A stretch of DNA of 37,649 bases. Source: Gemmatimonadota bacterium (GTDB lineage Bacteria; Gemmatimonadota; Gemmatimonadetes; Longimicrobiales; Gaopeijiaceae). Positions 24,005 to 32,253 of this stretch are shown piece after piece. The stretch is taken from positions 1-37,649 of the forward strand of contig JBBEBG010000011.1 of assembly GCA_040882465.1 (NCBI GenBank), written 5' to 3'. Within the stretch, counting starts at the first letter, position 1, and each line of letters starts with the position of its first letter. A program made the translations under genes and the position numbers. Below the pieces are notes generated by a model. The model worked only from the letters and a program-made list of their open reading frames with translations, had not been told where the DNA came from and made no database searches.

Positions 24005-26301
24005 CGAACCGAAACCCCCAGATAGAAAGTCCGCGGAAGCCCGGGGGCGAGCTCCTCGCCCCGGAACGCGTTGTAGCCCGCGCTCTCCGCATAGCGGACA
24101 TCGGCCAGGTTGTTCACCCTGGCGAAGACGGTGAACCGCGACCGGAGCTCGTAGGAGAGCCGAAGGCTCAGGAGATCGTGACCTTCGTAGTCGTTTTCAT
24201 TGGACTGGTCCTCCCAGTACTCCCCGACCCGACTCCACTCGAGCGCAAACCTGGCTCCAGGAATCGCGCGCGGCGCGACGTTCAGCACCGCGTTTCCGAT
24301 CTGCTGGGGCGCCGCATTCATCTCGTGTCCGCTCAGATCGACCGTCTCGGAGGGACGCCAGACCTCGTACGTGTGCTCGGCCACCGAGTAAGAGACGTCG
24401 AGCGTCACCCCATCCACGATTCCCAGGCCGAGACCGAGCTCCACACCCTTGTGGAGCGTTTCGCCCGCGTTCCGCGATTCACTGCTCCCGTCCGGCAGCT
24501 GGAAGCCGAGAATATCGTCGGTGACTTGCATGTAGTAGGCGGATGCCTCGTAGGTGAGGCGCTCGCCCGCGCGCCCGCGAACCCCCGCCTCGTAGGAATT
24601 CACCTTCACCGGCTCCAGATCCACCGTGCTCTCGGCGGAACCCTGACGGAAGAGCTGGCTCTGCGAGGGGGCCCGGAAGCCCCGGCGGTACGAGACGAAG
24701 AGATCCACGTCGTCCGTCGCCTCGAAGCTGAGGCCGAACTTCGGGCTGACGGCGCTGAAGTTGGGCGATGCGTCCGCGGGCCGCCGCCAGCGTCCGGTCT
24801 GCAGCTCGCCGAGCGCGTTCGTATAGTCGTATCCCATGAAGTCGGCCCGGAGCCCCGCGCTCGCGTGGACGCGGTCCGTTGGCGAGAACTCGACGTGCAG
24901 ATAGGGCGAAAGTGAGCGGAAGGTCACGTCGTAGTCGTACCGGACCTCACCGTCCTGATAGTCCGTAAAGATCGTTCCCTCCCTCTCCGGCACGATGCTC
25001 CACTCCTTCTGGCCACCGGGGGAGTAATCCGCGTCGAATCCCAAAGTGACGCTGAGATCCCGGTCGGGGACGTAGTACCGCGCCTGTCCCAGGAAGCCCA
25101 CCGAAGAATTCTCCGTCTCGTAGGCCGTCGGATCGTAGGTCAGCGACCAGTTCGGAAGGAGGTCCATCGTGTTGCTTCTCACGAAGGGGGTGAGGCTGAC
25201 CAGCCAGTTCCCCCGGAGGTGTTCGAGCGCCGTGGAGACCCGAAGCGCCGTCACCTTCCGAAAGGAGATCGGGGTGTAGTTGACCGTGGGATTCGCCTCG
25301 AAATCGCCCCTCGAGATCGCCGAGCTCCCCGCCGTTTTCTGATCGATGGTGGAGTACGCCACAACCGTCTTGAGGGAGGTGCTTCCGGACACGGACGCAT
25401 CCCACCGGAGCGTTCCAGCCCAACGATCATACGCCGTCCCTTCCCGCCAGCCGTCGGTGCGCGTGAAGTTCACGTCCGCGCGGAGCCCTCCCGCCCGGCC
25501 GGTGCCGCTCACCGATCCCAGGTATCGCTGAAATCCGAACTCACCCCCCTCGACCGAGAGCTCCGCCGTCGTCTCGGGCGAGGGAGCCCTCGTGCCGACG
25601 TTGATCACGCCTCCGATCGCGTCACTCCCATACAACGCGTTCGCCGGACCCTTCATCACCTCGATGCGCTCCGCCTGGGGAAGGTTCACCTCGTAGAGCG
25701 CGTTGTGATTGAAGAACCCGGTCGAGCGCGTCGGCACGCCGTCCTCGAGATACAGATAGACCGGGGAAGTGGAGAGGGGCTGGCGGATCGCCATCATATG
25801 TCCCTCGCCGCCCGTCACGTTCACCCAGACCCCGGGCACGCGGCCCATGATCTCGGAGGGATGCCCCGCGTGGGTCTCCGCGATCGCCTCCCGTCCGATC
25901 ACGCCGACGGAGGCGGCAATTTCGGAGAGCGCTTTCGCGTCCCGGGAGGCGGTCACCATCATCTCGGGAATGGAGATCGCCTGCTCCTGGAGCTGGATCG
26001 AAACTTCGGCGACCGTCCCGCTCGAAACGGTGACCTCCACGCGCGCCGCCGCGTAGCCGATCCGCTCGACGACCAGCTCGTACGCTCCCGCGCCCAATCC
26101 CGCCAGGCGGAAGTGTCCGGCGCGGTCCGTCAGCGCGTGCCGATTCGTCCCCGCGATGAATACGTCAGCGTTTTCGACGGGGGCGCCCGTCGCCGCCGCG
26201 ACAACCGCACCCGCCACACCACCTCCACCTTCCTGGGCCTGCGCCACAGCCGTCGCCGGAATCATCCCGGCGAATCCGAACATCAATAGGATCCTGTACA
26301 C
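24001..26301 (-). CDS. TonB-dependent outer membrane receptor with carboxypeptidase-like regulatory domain
   Basis: This is a 766-residue receptor. The signal peptide is followed by a carboxypeptidase D regulatory-like domain at about 27-105 (GAVVAAATGAPVENADVFIAG). The plug domain spans about 110-225 (SEIMGRVPGVWVNV, then ERIEVMKGPANALYGSDAIGG), and a beta barrel runs to the end FYLGVSVR, with a typical barrel signature near YRRGFRAPSQSQLFRQG. It imports a bulky or scarce ligand using TonB energy. The upstream His-rich gene and the downstream iron-sulfur membrane protein suggest a metal, most likely copper, but iron chelates or vitamin B12 are possible. Confidence 0.85.
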   Translation of the reverse strand: MYRILLMFGFAGMIPATAVAQAQEGGGGVAGAVVAAATGAPVENADVFIAGTNRHALTDRAGHFRLAGLGAGAYELVVERIGYAAARVEVTVSSGTVAEVSIQLQEQAISIPEMMVTASRDAKALSEIAASVGVIGREAIAETHAGHPSEIMGRVPGVWVNVTGGEGHMMAIRQPLSTSPVYLYLEDGVPTRSTGFFNHNALYEVNLPQAERIEVMKGPANALYGSDAIGGVINVGTRAPSPETTAELSVEGGEFGFQRYLGSVSGTGRAGGLRADVNFTRTDGWREGTAYDRWAGTLRWDASVSGSTSLKTVVAYSTIDQKTAGSSAISRGDFEANPTVNYTPISFRKVTALRVSTALEHLRGNWLVSLTPFVRSNTMDLLPNWSLTYDPTAYETENSSVGFLGQARYYVPDRDLSVTLGFDADYSPGGQKEWSIVPEREGTIFTDYQDGEVRYDYDVTFRSLSPYLHVEFSPTDRVHASAGLRADFMGYDYTNALGELQTGRWRRPADASPNFSAVSPKFGLSFEATDDVDLFVSYRRGFRAPSQSQLFRQGSAESTVDLEPVKVNSYEAGVRGRAGERLTYEASAYYMQVTDDILGFQLPDGSSESRNAGETLHKGVELGLGLGIVDGVTLDVSYSVAEHTYEVWRPSETVDLSGHEMNAAPQQIGNAVLNVAPRAIPGARFALEWSRVGEYWEDQSNENDYEGHDLLSLRLSYELRSRFTVFARVNNLADVRYAESAGYNAFRGEELAPGLPRTFYLGVSVR

Positions 26302-26426
26302 GTTTTCCTCTCTTCTGGACCAAGGGTTCGATGGCGCCGCGCGCGGGATCCCCCTCCAAATCGCTGGAAGAGCGGACCTTCCCGGAGCGTGCTCCGGTGC
26401 GCGAACGCGGATGACCTACGGAACCG

Positions 26427-26891
26427 TCAGAGAGAGGGTGGGGCGTTCGAAGGAGGGAGGAAGAACGGCAGGAGGATGCTGGGGAGGAGAACGTCGGCTT
26501 CGGAGTGTACGGCGACGTTTTGGGCTTCGATCTCGGGAGCCGGAAGCACCGGGGTCGACGCGGGGACCACGGAGACGATCCCCGCACTCGCGCAACAGAC
26601 GAGCCGGCATCCGCAGTCGTGGTGCGCCCCCTTGTGGTCGGTCCCGGCGTCCGTCGCCGCGGCGGCCGTGTGCTCGGCATCCGCCGCATGAGCCGCGTGC
26701 TCGGCATGCGGATCGCCGGTCGAAGAGGCGCTCACTTCCACGGGCGCTTCCGCATGGGAACGCCCTTGGGCCATCTCGTGCAGGGGGCATTCGGAGACCG
26801 CCGCCGCGTCCGCGACTCCCAGGAGGAGCCATACGAGCGACGTGAGCGCGGCCACCGCGCGACGCCTGGACCGTGAACCGGAAATCATCAT
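26427..26891 (-). CDS. Small exported His-rich protein upstream of TonB receptor
   Basis: This is a 154-residue protein with a signal peptide (AVAALTSLVWLLLGVADAAA) and a segment of about 60 residues packed with His (for example DPHAEHAAHAADAEH and DHKGAHHDCGCRLVCC). The hydrophobic end LLPSILLPFFLPPSNAPP recalls DUF2946-like copper-associated proteins. ATG codons lie at 26891 and 26888 with GGAG immediately upstream; either may be used. It lies 125 bp upstream of the TonB receptor gene. Metal binding in the periplasm is inferred. The 125-bp gap contains no other gene. Confidence 0.6.
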   Translation of the reverse strand: MMISGSRSRRRAVAALTSLVWLLLGVADAAAVSECPLHEMAQGRSHAEAPVEVSASSTGDPHAEHAAHAADAEHTAAAATDAGTDHKGAHHDCGCRLVCCASAGIVSVVPASTPVLPAPEIEAQNVAVHSEADVLLPSILLPFFLPPSNAPPSL

Positions 26892-27015
26892 CTCCGCGAA
26901 GTGGAGCCTCGGCGATCTTCTACCAATTGCAGTAAGAAAGGTGTAAGGGTCCGGTCCTGAGAGAAAGCCGATGCGACGCCCGGAGCCCCCCTCAGGGCAC
27001 CTGAAACCCTCCCCG

Positions 27016-27183
27016 CTACGACACCACCGTCACCCCCCGGACCTCCCGGAAGTCCGAATCGAAGGTCGCGACCCATCCCGAGGCATCGCGACGCGCGACC
27101 GTGGCGATCGCCGCGTCCACCAGGCTGAGCGCCGCATCGCCCTCGCTCCGAAAGGTGAGGAAGCTCGAGTCGAGCACGATCAA
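27016..27183 (-). pseudogene. Internally deleted VapC/FitB-like PIN toxin
   Basis: Starting at TTG, which overlaps the antitoxin stop (TTGA), the frame reads LIVLDSSFLTF, the first strand and catalytic Asp of a PIN domain. It then jumps directly to the C-terminal part SLVDAAIATVARRDASGWVATFDSDFREV. About 60-70 central residues, including the conserved Glu, are missing, leaving 55 codons in frame. The deletion kept the reading frame but must abolish the fold. This is a disarmed toxin beside an apparently intact antitoxin. Confidence 0.65.
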
Positions 27184-27428
27184 GGGGATCCGTCCCGGGA
27201 TCCGTAGGCCACCTCATCCACCCGCTCGCTCAGAAGCTCGTTTCCCTTCGGGTACGGCTCGGGCGTGAGGTCGCGGAGGCTCCCGGACGTTCGCATCGGC
27301 CCTGGGGTCGCGAGGTAGGCCCGAAGCGCCTCGTTTACCGTTTCGCCGATCGTCCGCCCAGAGAGGGCTGCTCGAGCCTTAGCTTCCCGGTAGATCCGCT
27401 CGTCCAGATTTCGAATGGTCACATCCAT
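27180..27428 (-). CDS. FitA/VapB-like ribbon-helix-helix antitoxin
   Basis: This is an 82-residue antitoxin. MDVTIRNLDERIYREAKARAA followed by LSGRTIGETVNEALRAYLA is the FitA-like ribbon-helix-helix, and the C-terminal PYPKGNELLSERVDEVAYG is the toxin-binding tail. The chosen ATG at 27428 starts at the conserved strand; another in-frame ATG at 27446 would add six residues. An inverted repeat spans the start codon. The toxin downstream is deleted internally, so this antitoxin is now without an active partner here. Confidence 0.7.
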   Translation of the reverse strand: MDVTIRNLDERIYREAKARAALSGRTIGETVNEALRAYLATPGPMRTSGSLRDLTPEPYPKGNELLSERVDEVAYGSRDGSP

Positions 27429-27452
27429 GTGTGCATTGTCACACATGTGTGC
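27427..27452 (-). promoter_or_regulatory. Inverted and direct repeats across the antitoxin start
   Basis: ATGTGTG (27427-27433) and CACACAT (27440-27446) form an inverted repeat over the start codon, and ATGTGTGC recurs at 27445-27452. Such a site could serve as an autoregulatory operator and might also affect translation initiation. The rest of 27453-27608 shows nothing recognisable. Confidence 0.45.
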
Positions 27453-27608
27453 GTTGGGATCAAGGAGGGCGTGGCGGGCGGACTCAGCGCGACTTCGATC
27501 ACCGTCCTTGGTGGCGCCCGCGACAGGGCGTCCGAATGGCTCGCCGCATGCTACCTTAGGCCCGATGCCGCAACCCGAACCCCGCCTCCCCCCGCCCGCG
27601 GAGACCCC

Positions 27609-28040
27609 ATGCCCGAGCAGAACTTCGAGAACCACGGGATCGTCGTCACCGGATACCACCGCGTGACGTTCCTCCTGATCGTCATCCCCCTCCTCTGGTT
27701 CGGCTACCGCCTCGGCACCGACTTCGCGATGGATCGCCTGATGCTTTTCGTCCTTGCCCTCGGCATGGCGTTCGCGGCGTTCTACGCCCGGGCCTTCGCC
27801 CTCGGCGTGCAGGACCGGGTGATTCGGGGAGAAGAGCGGGCGCGGATGGCGCGGGTGCTGCCGCCGGAGCTCGCGGCGCGGATCGACGACTTCACCACCG
27901 ACCAGCTCATCGGGACCCGATTCGCCTCGGACGAGGAGCTCCCCGACCTGGCGCGCCGGGTGCTTCTGGGGGAATTCGCGGACCGGAAGGCGATCAAGCG
28001 GGCGGTGAAGGCGTGGAGGGCGGACGAGGAGAGGATTTGA
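27609..28040 (+). CDS. DUF6526-like small membrane protein
   Basis: This is a 143-residue protein. The N-terminus QNFENHGIVVTGYHRVTF matches the short conserved signature I associate with DUF6526. Two transmembrane helices follow (TFLLIVIPLLWFGYRL and LMLFVLALGMAFAAFYARAFALG). A soluble helical C-terminus (about 70-143) is rich in Arg and Asp. The ATG at 27609 begins at the conserved region; the longer upstream frame has no family sequence. No partner gene is evident and the function is unknown. Confidence 0.65.
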   Translation: MPEQNFENHGIVVTGYHRVTFLLIVIPLLWFGYRLGTDFAMDRLMLFVLALGMAFAAFYARAFALGVQDRVIRGEERARMARVLPPELAARIDDFTTDQLIGTRFASDEELPDLARRVLLGEFADRKAIKRAVKAWRADEERI

Positions 28041-28062
28041 GGAGGGGGGGCCCGCCGTCCCG

Positions 28063-29244
28063 TCAGCGCACCATGGACACCGCGGCGCCGCTGAGCTCCC
28101 AGGAGGCCGGATCGTCCTCGCACGGCGACGCGCCCGGCGCGTGCATCAGGTGCTCGATCCGAAGCTCCGCGGCGCCCGTCAGCCGGAGGAGCCAACTGGA
28201 CGAGGACGCGAATCCGTTAACCTGCGGGCCGTAGCAGTAGATGAGCCCGTCGTTGCCGACCGCCTCGAACGCGCGATTCACCCGGCCGGTCGTCTCCCGA
28301 GCCACGACGGCCAGGCGCGCGCCAAGCGACTCCGGGCCGAGGCTCAGGGCCAGCTCCTGCTCGGGCCGATACGGATAGTCGGCGAGGGCAATGTAGCGCC
28401 GCTCGTCGTCGGCGACCGGTCCCGTGACCCCCGTCTCCGCCCACACCCCCTTCGCCGTGCCCGCGACATCCACTTCCATGGTCCCGCACCGCGGTTCGCC
28501 GGTCGGCTCGACCTCGGGCCGGAGCCCGTCACGGAGCCTGGAGAAGAAGATCGCCTGGTTGGCGGTGTCGAACTGCTCCCACATGCACACGGCGTGGTTG
28601 GGTCCGCCGAAGCGGTAGGGCGAGATGTAGAAGTTCGTGACCCGCTCGTCGAGCATTCAGAAGTCGATGACCGGCCCCCCCGTGCCCAGGTCGTCTCCGG
28701 CGAGTACCTCGATGCCGAGATTTCGCGCTTCGCACGATTCGACCGTCGCCCAGGGGACGGAGTACGTCTCGCAGTGGCCGAAGGTGACCGTCGCTGGGGA
28801 GAGGCCAGGCCCCAGCGTCTCCACATGCCCGAACCACCCTGTCAGCTCGCGGCAGACGCGAAAAAAGATCGCGAAGTCCTCCTCGCCCGGTGGGACTTCC
28901 GGTCCGGAGTAGCGGACGCGTCGCAGGTGGGTGATCACGATGTCGCCCGGGGCGCGGAGCGGCACCCCCTCGCGGGCGAGGAACATCCCGCCGTGCGCGG
29001 TGGGGAGCACGTGGCCGGGCGCGTCGAGGCCGCCGAAGACCGGGACGTATAAGAGGTCGGCCGCCGGAACGGGGAGCACCGTGAAGTAGGGCGGCGACTG
29101 GCACGCTTCGGCCGCGGGGCCGATGATCGAATCGCCGTCGCAGGCGCCGAGCAGCGCGGCGGCGGGCAGCGCGCCCAGCCGCGCGAACGAACAGGCGAGG
29201 GAGGCCCGGCGCCAGGGGGAACCGCCCTTCGAGAGTGGCCGCAT
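28063..29244 (-). pseudogene. Lipoprotein gene interrupted by one in-frame TGA
   Basis: A single reading frame of 394 codons is broken only by TGA at 28657-28659, followed at once by ATG. The first part (195 residues) has a lipoprotein signal (AAALLGAC) and a beta-rich domain (PVFGGLDAPGHVLPTAHGGM, then GDIVITHLRRVRYSG) faintly like M23-type peptidase folds but lacking their metal motif. The second part (197 residues) continues the same protein (ERVTNFYISPYRFGGPNH onward). A one-base change, such as GGA to TGA, would explain it. Reinitiation at the adjacent ATG could still make both halves. The function is unknown. Confidence 0.65.
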
Positions 29245-29491
29245 CGCTCCGAGTCGCTCCGAAAAAACTGGATGGAGGTCGCCCCGCCGCGCGCGATCAC
29301 GAATGGGGTTCGGGACTCAGACGGCCACTGGGGCCGAACTCCAAAGTTAGGAAGGCGGGCGCTGGGCGGCAAAACGAGGTGCCGGGACCGCGTTTGGCGC
29401 CGTTACGCCGCGATAGACTTTCCTCCGCGGCACGGGACCTCGAGGTAGCGACGGGACATGGGTCAAGTGTGCGATCGACCGGGACGGGCCC

Positions 29492-29830
29492 TCAGTCTCC
29501 GATGATCTCGTGCAATCCTTCGACGACCCGCGAGACCTCCTCCGCCGAAGCCCGAGCCATGCGACGCCCGATCCGCTCCGCCGCCAGAGTCCGGATCTGG
29601 CTGATCTTGACCCAGGACTCCTTCGGAAGTCCCTGCGCACTGGACGCCAGCGAAAGCGGAAACCCTGCCCGCGGCGGCTGACCGGTGAGGGCGACCCCGA
29701 TCACCGTCCCCGACCGCCCGTTGAAGACGTCGTGACTGAGGATCAGGACCGGAAGGTGGCCCGCCTGCTCGGAACCCCGGGTGGGGTTCAGGTCGGCCCA
29801 GCGGACGTCGCCCCACAGTATTCGGGCCAC
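29492..29830 (-). CDS. MazF/PemK-like endoribonuclease toxin
   Basis: This is a 112-residue MazF/PemK-type toxin, a sequence-specific mRNA interferase. The start GDVRWADLNPTRGSEQAGHLPVLILS contains the conserved Arg-Gly-Ser loop. The following VIGVALTGQP and LPKESWVKISQIRTL match the second catalytic loop and the dimer strand. The full length indicates an intact toxin. It overlaps the upstream antitoxin frame by 43 bp. The 247 bp downstream (29245-29491) hold no recognisable gene. Confidence 0.85.
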   Translation of the reverse strand: MARILWGDVRWADLNPTRGSEQAGHLPVLILSHDVFNGRSGTVIGVALTGQPPRAGFPLSLASSAQGLPKESWVKISQIRTLAAERIGRRMARASAEEVSRVVEGLHEIIGD

Positions 29831-30081
29831 GAGGCGAGCTCCGAATCCATGCCCTCCTCTGCGAACGCCTTCTCTTCGGCGCGATCGAGCTTCGCGGCTT
29901 CACGTGCGAGTCGGGTGCGGGCCAGCCGCTCCGGCTTCTCGGCGACGGCCGCCTCGATTGCCTGGCTCCGGTTCGGGGCTTCGTGGGACTTTACTGCGCG
30001 CGGCCCTTCATCGCGGACACGTAGGATCGCAGGACCGCGTTCATCCGTGTCTGGTAACCGGATCCGCCCTTCCGAAACCAC
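29788..30081 (-). pseudogene. MazE-like antitoxin missing its N-terminal DNA-binding part
   Basis: The C-terminal half (NRSQAIEAAVAEKPERLARTRLAREAAKLDRAEE, ending SELASWPEY) matches antitoxins paired with MazF/PemK toxins, including the toxin-binding tail. The first 35 or so residues of the frame do not resemble the expected beta-strand and are simply another frame of the end of the BrnA gene. The N-terminus was probably lost when the two TA loci were joined. A shorter translated product from an internal start could still neutralise MazF. Confidence 0.5.
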
Positions 30082-30302
30082 GCCAAGACGTCGGAGTCCA
30101 CCCGGATCGAGATGGATTCCTTCGGGACCGGAATGACCACCTCCGCATCTTCCCAGAAATCCTCAGGAAGATTGGCGAGCTCGGGTGGGGACGTATCGGC
30201 GATCTCCGTTTCCGCAAGATTTCGGAGCCTTCTGAGATCGGCGCGTCCGCGCGACGGGCGCTCACTTCGTCGCGACCGCTTTTGCGCACGCTTTTCGCTC
30301 AT
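29991..30302 (-). CDS. brnA: BrnA-family antitoxin
   Basis: This is a 103-residue antitoxin of the BrnA family. A variable basic N-terminus is followed by the ribbon-helix-helix region AEVVIPVPKESISIRVDSDVLAWFRKGG and YQTRMNAVLRSYVSAMK, which is diagnostic. Such antitoxins bind BrnT and repress their operon. Here the expected upstream brnT is wrecked, so the antitoxin is orphaned. The C-terminus overlaps the adjacent MazE-like frame. Confidence 0.8.
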   Translation of the reverse strand: MSEKRAQKRSRRSERPSRGRADLRRLRNLAETEIADTSPPELANLPEDFWEDAEVVIPVPKESISIRVDSDVLAWFRKGGSGYQTRMNAVLRSYVSAMKGRAQ

Positions 30303-30380
30303 GAAGATTGCTCCTCCGGGCTGAGATGATTCGCCGGCGTGGTTCTTGTCGCTCTTCTCGGGGTCCCACTCGAAGACAAT
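30262..30380 (-). pseudogene. brnT: brnT remnant with deleted centre and frame change
   Basis: Just upstream of the BrnA start, one frame encodes VFEWDPEKSDKNHAG, the invariant N-terminus of BrnT toxins. Within a few codons the neighbouring frame encodes RRRIISARRSNLHERKA, the typical BrnT C-terminus, ending at 30262 inside brnA. About 50 central residues are missing and the ends are out of frame. The toxin is dead while its antitoxin survives. 30381-30583 contains no other gene; CGTATA repeats there may be the old promoter. Confidence 0.65.
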
Positions 30381-30583
30381 GGAAGTATATACGTTTGCCT
30401 ATACGATTGCAAAGGACGCGGGAGCGTGGTTCGATGATCATGCCACGCTTAGGGCGATCCCATGGTGTGATCGGCGGGGTGAGCCCACTGGGGGGGGAAG
30501 CGGGGCGAGGACCTCCGGCGGCACGTCTCCTGCATGAGAGCACGCAGACCCCTTCGTACCTCTCTCACGCGAGTCCCGGCCCA

Positions 30584-31561
30584 GTGACGCGAATCCCAAC
30601 GCTGGCCGGAATCATCCTCGCTGCGCACCTCGCAACCCTTCTGGCCGCGTGCGACGATTCCCCTTCGACCCCAGGGCAGCCGCCCGAAGCCGGCCTCGGT
30701 CCCGGCGCCTCTCTCGAGGGATGGCGTCCATTCCCCGCCGACAATCCATGGAACACCGGCATCTCGGGCGCTCCGGTGGATCCGGCGTCCGAGGCGCTCA
30801 TCGCAAGCTGCGGGATCCGCAATCTGCATCCCGACTTCGGCACGGTGTGGAACGGGGCGCCCATCGGCATTCCGTACATCGTGGTGGACGGGTCCGAGCC
30901 CCGGGCGCCCGTGACGTTCGGCTACAACGACGAGAGCGATCCGGGTCCCTATCCCCTTCCCGCCGATGCCCCGATCGAAGGTGGATCCGGCACGAACGGC
31001 GACCGGCACGTGCTGGTCGTGGACCGGGACAACTGGATGCTCTACGAGCTCTTCGCCGCCGTGCCCGAGAACGGGGGCACGGGTTGGCACGCCGGCTCGG
31101 GAGCCATCTTCGATCTCCGCTCGAACGCATTTCGCCCCGCGGGATGGACGTCCGCGGATGCGGCGGGCCTGCCGATCTTCCCCGGTCTGGTCCGATACGA
31201 CGAGGCGGTCGAGCAGGGAGAGATCCGTCACGCGCTGCGCTTCACCTGCCCGAGCACCCGGCGCGCCTACGTGCCGCCCGCCCGGCACTGGGCCTCGAGC
31301 AGCACCAACCCGGCGCTCCCTCCGATGGGAATGCGGGTCCGGCTGAAGGCGGACTTCGACACGGCGCGGTTTCCGTCCGAGGTCCGGGTGATCCTGGAGG
31401 CGCTGAAGCGCTACGGGATGTTCCTGGCCGACAACGGCACCGGCTGGTACCTGAGCGGGGCACCGGACTCCCGATGGGACGACGATCGGCTCGGCGCCCT
31501 GAAGACGGTTTCCAGCACTGCGTTCGAGGTCGTGCGGATGGAGGGGATGGTCACGCCGTGA
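30584..31561 (+). CDS. Secreted lipoprotein of a conserved unknown family
   Basis: This is a 325-residue predicted lipoprotein with lipobox LLAAC about 25 residues from the GTG start at 30584. The mature part begins WRPFPADNPWNTGISGAPVD. It contains the conserved stretches NLHPDFGTVWNG, GDRHVLVVDRDNWMLYELF and WTSADAAGLPIFPGLVRYDE. I associate these with a widespread secreted protein family of unknown function, seen in soil bacteria with plant or fungal material. Upstream in-frame codons lack a signal peptide, so GTG was chosen, although its ribosome-binding site is weak. A carbohydrate-related role is possible but unproven. Confidence 0.75.
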   Translation: MTRIPTLAGIILAAHLATLLAACDDSPSTPGQPPEAGLGPGASLEGWRPFPADNPWNTGISGAPVDPASEALIASCGIRNLHPDFGTVWNGAPIGIPYIVVDGSEPRAPVTFGYNDESDPGPYPLPADAPIEGGSGTNGDRHVLVVDRDNWMLYELFAAVPENGGTGWHAGSGAIFDLRSNAFRPAGWTSADAAGLPIFPGLVRYDEAVEQGEIRHALRFTCPSTRRAYVPPARHWASSSTNPALPPMGMRVRLKADFDTARFPSEVRVILEALKRYGMFLADNGTGWYLSGAPDSRWDDDRLGALKTVSSTAFEVVRMEGMVTP

Positions 31562-31616
31562 GGCCGGCCCGTGATGATGAACGAAGCGACGGATCTGGCG
31601 CGCGTGATTCTCGGGG

Positions 31617-31736
31617 GCACCCCTCCGCTTCGGCATACTGGAGGGCCAGCTCGATGGCTCGCTTCGGATGGCGCGTCCCCGACAATGAAAAGCCATCCGT
31701 GCGTTGGCAGTTGTCAACGGGCCAAAGACCCAGCAA
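31617..31736 (-). pseudogene. Fragment of a HicA-like small protein
   Basis: The segment RHPKRAIELALQYAEAEG is the N-terminal signature of a small HicA-related family that normally continues with a conserved His/Trp-rich region (about 70-80 residues in all). Here the sequence loses similarity right after the Gly, and the frame runs on into unrelated residues. It is probably the remnant of another TA unit at the left edge of the repeat array. Confidence 0.35.
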
Positions 31737-31824
31737 TCAGGCCGGGACTGAACCGAATGTGATGGGAGAAGGGAGGGCGTAGAATGGTTGGATGGGTTGG
31801 ACCAGTCGGCGTCGAGGCCCGCGG

Positions 31825-31930
31825 AAGTTGGGACGGATCAGGATTCGGTGATTAGGGGCGGATGCCGAGGAAGTGACGGTGGAAGGCCGTGTGATGAAGC
31901 TTGCGGAGGGAGAGGGCGGTTCGGGGCCTC
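31825..31930 (-). repeat. HNH-endonuclease 3' element, copy 1 (short, decayed)
   Basis: These roughly 105 bases match the central part of the HNH element found five more times to the right. They encode LSLRKLHHTAFHRHFLGIRP in one frame and then hit a stop and frame change. The copy lies five bases downstream of the solo antitoxin stop. It is the most degraded copy and no functional product is expected. Confidence 0.75.
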
Positions 31931-31934
31931 GGTG

Positions 31935-32180
31935 TCACTCTTCAGTGAAGCGGCGCTTGAGACGAGCGCGCACTTCCTCCCATGGCTCGCCCGCGGACCC
32001 CTCGGATCCAGCACGCCGGACTCGGCGCTCGATCTCCTCGGCCCAAGCGGCTTCAACGGCCGCCGGATCTTCAGCCGGCTCCTCGTCGAGGCTGGCCGGG
32101 AGTTCCGCCGCGATGTCGGCGCGCTCGTCGCGTTCAAGCGCCAGAGCATCGCGGAGTACGGTTCGGGCTCGGTCGGTCAT
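31935..32180 (-). CDS. Addiction-module antitoxin (PF09720-like), orphan
   Basis: This is an 81-residue protein of the short antitoxin family that normally pairs with RelE/ParE toxins. The N-terminal VLRDALALERDERADIAAELPASLDE is characteristic, followed by an acidic linker and the C-terminal WEEVRARLKRRFTEE. No RelE/ParE toxin gene follows; instead the HNH element copy 1 begins within five bases. It is therefore orphaned, perhaps by the event that placed the element. Confidence 0.7.
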   Translation of the reverse strand: MTDRARTVLRDALALERDERADIAAELPASLDEEPAEDPAAVEAAWAEEIERRVRRAGSEGSAGEPWEEVRARLKRRFTEE

Positions 32181-32253
32181 GTGGGAAATCTCGCCCGCAT
32201 TGGTGGGTCAGGGCAATGTCATTTTGAGTCCCATGCTCGTAGCATGTGCCCCC

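Noticed and set aside
22373-24025. Plus-strand frame of 550 codons opposite the iron-sulfur membrane protein
   Set aside because: The complementary strand carries the conserved CysXXCysPro motifs and membrane helices. The plus-strand product is highly charged low-complexity sequence without homology that I can recognise.
22583-26301. Assignment as a nitrous-oxide reductase (nos) cluster
   Set aside because: The NosR/NapH-like protein and TonB receptor would fit, but no nosZ, nosD, nosF or nosL is present in the window, so a specific nos label is not supported.
28657-28659. Selenocysteine at the in-frame TGA
   Set aside because: No redox motif surrounds the codon, I see no clear SECIS-type hairpin directly downstream, and no selenocysteine genes are visible. 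A nonsense change or sequencing error is simpler.
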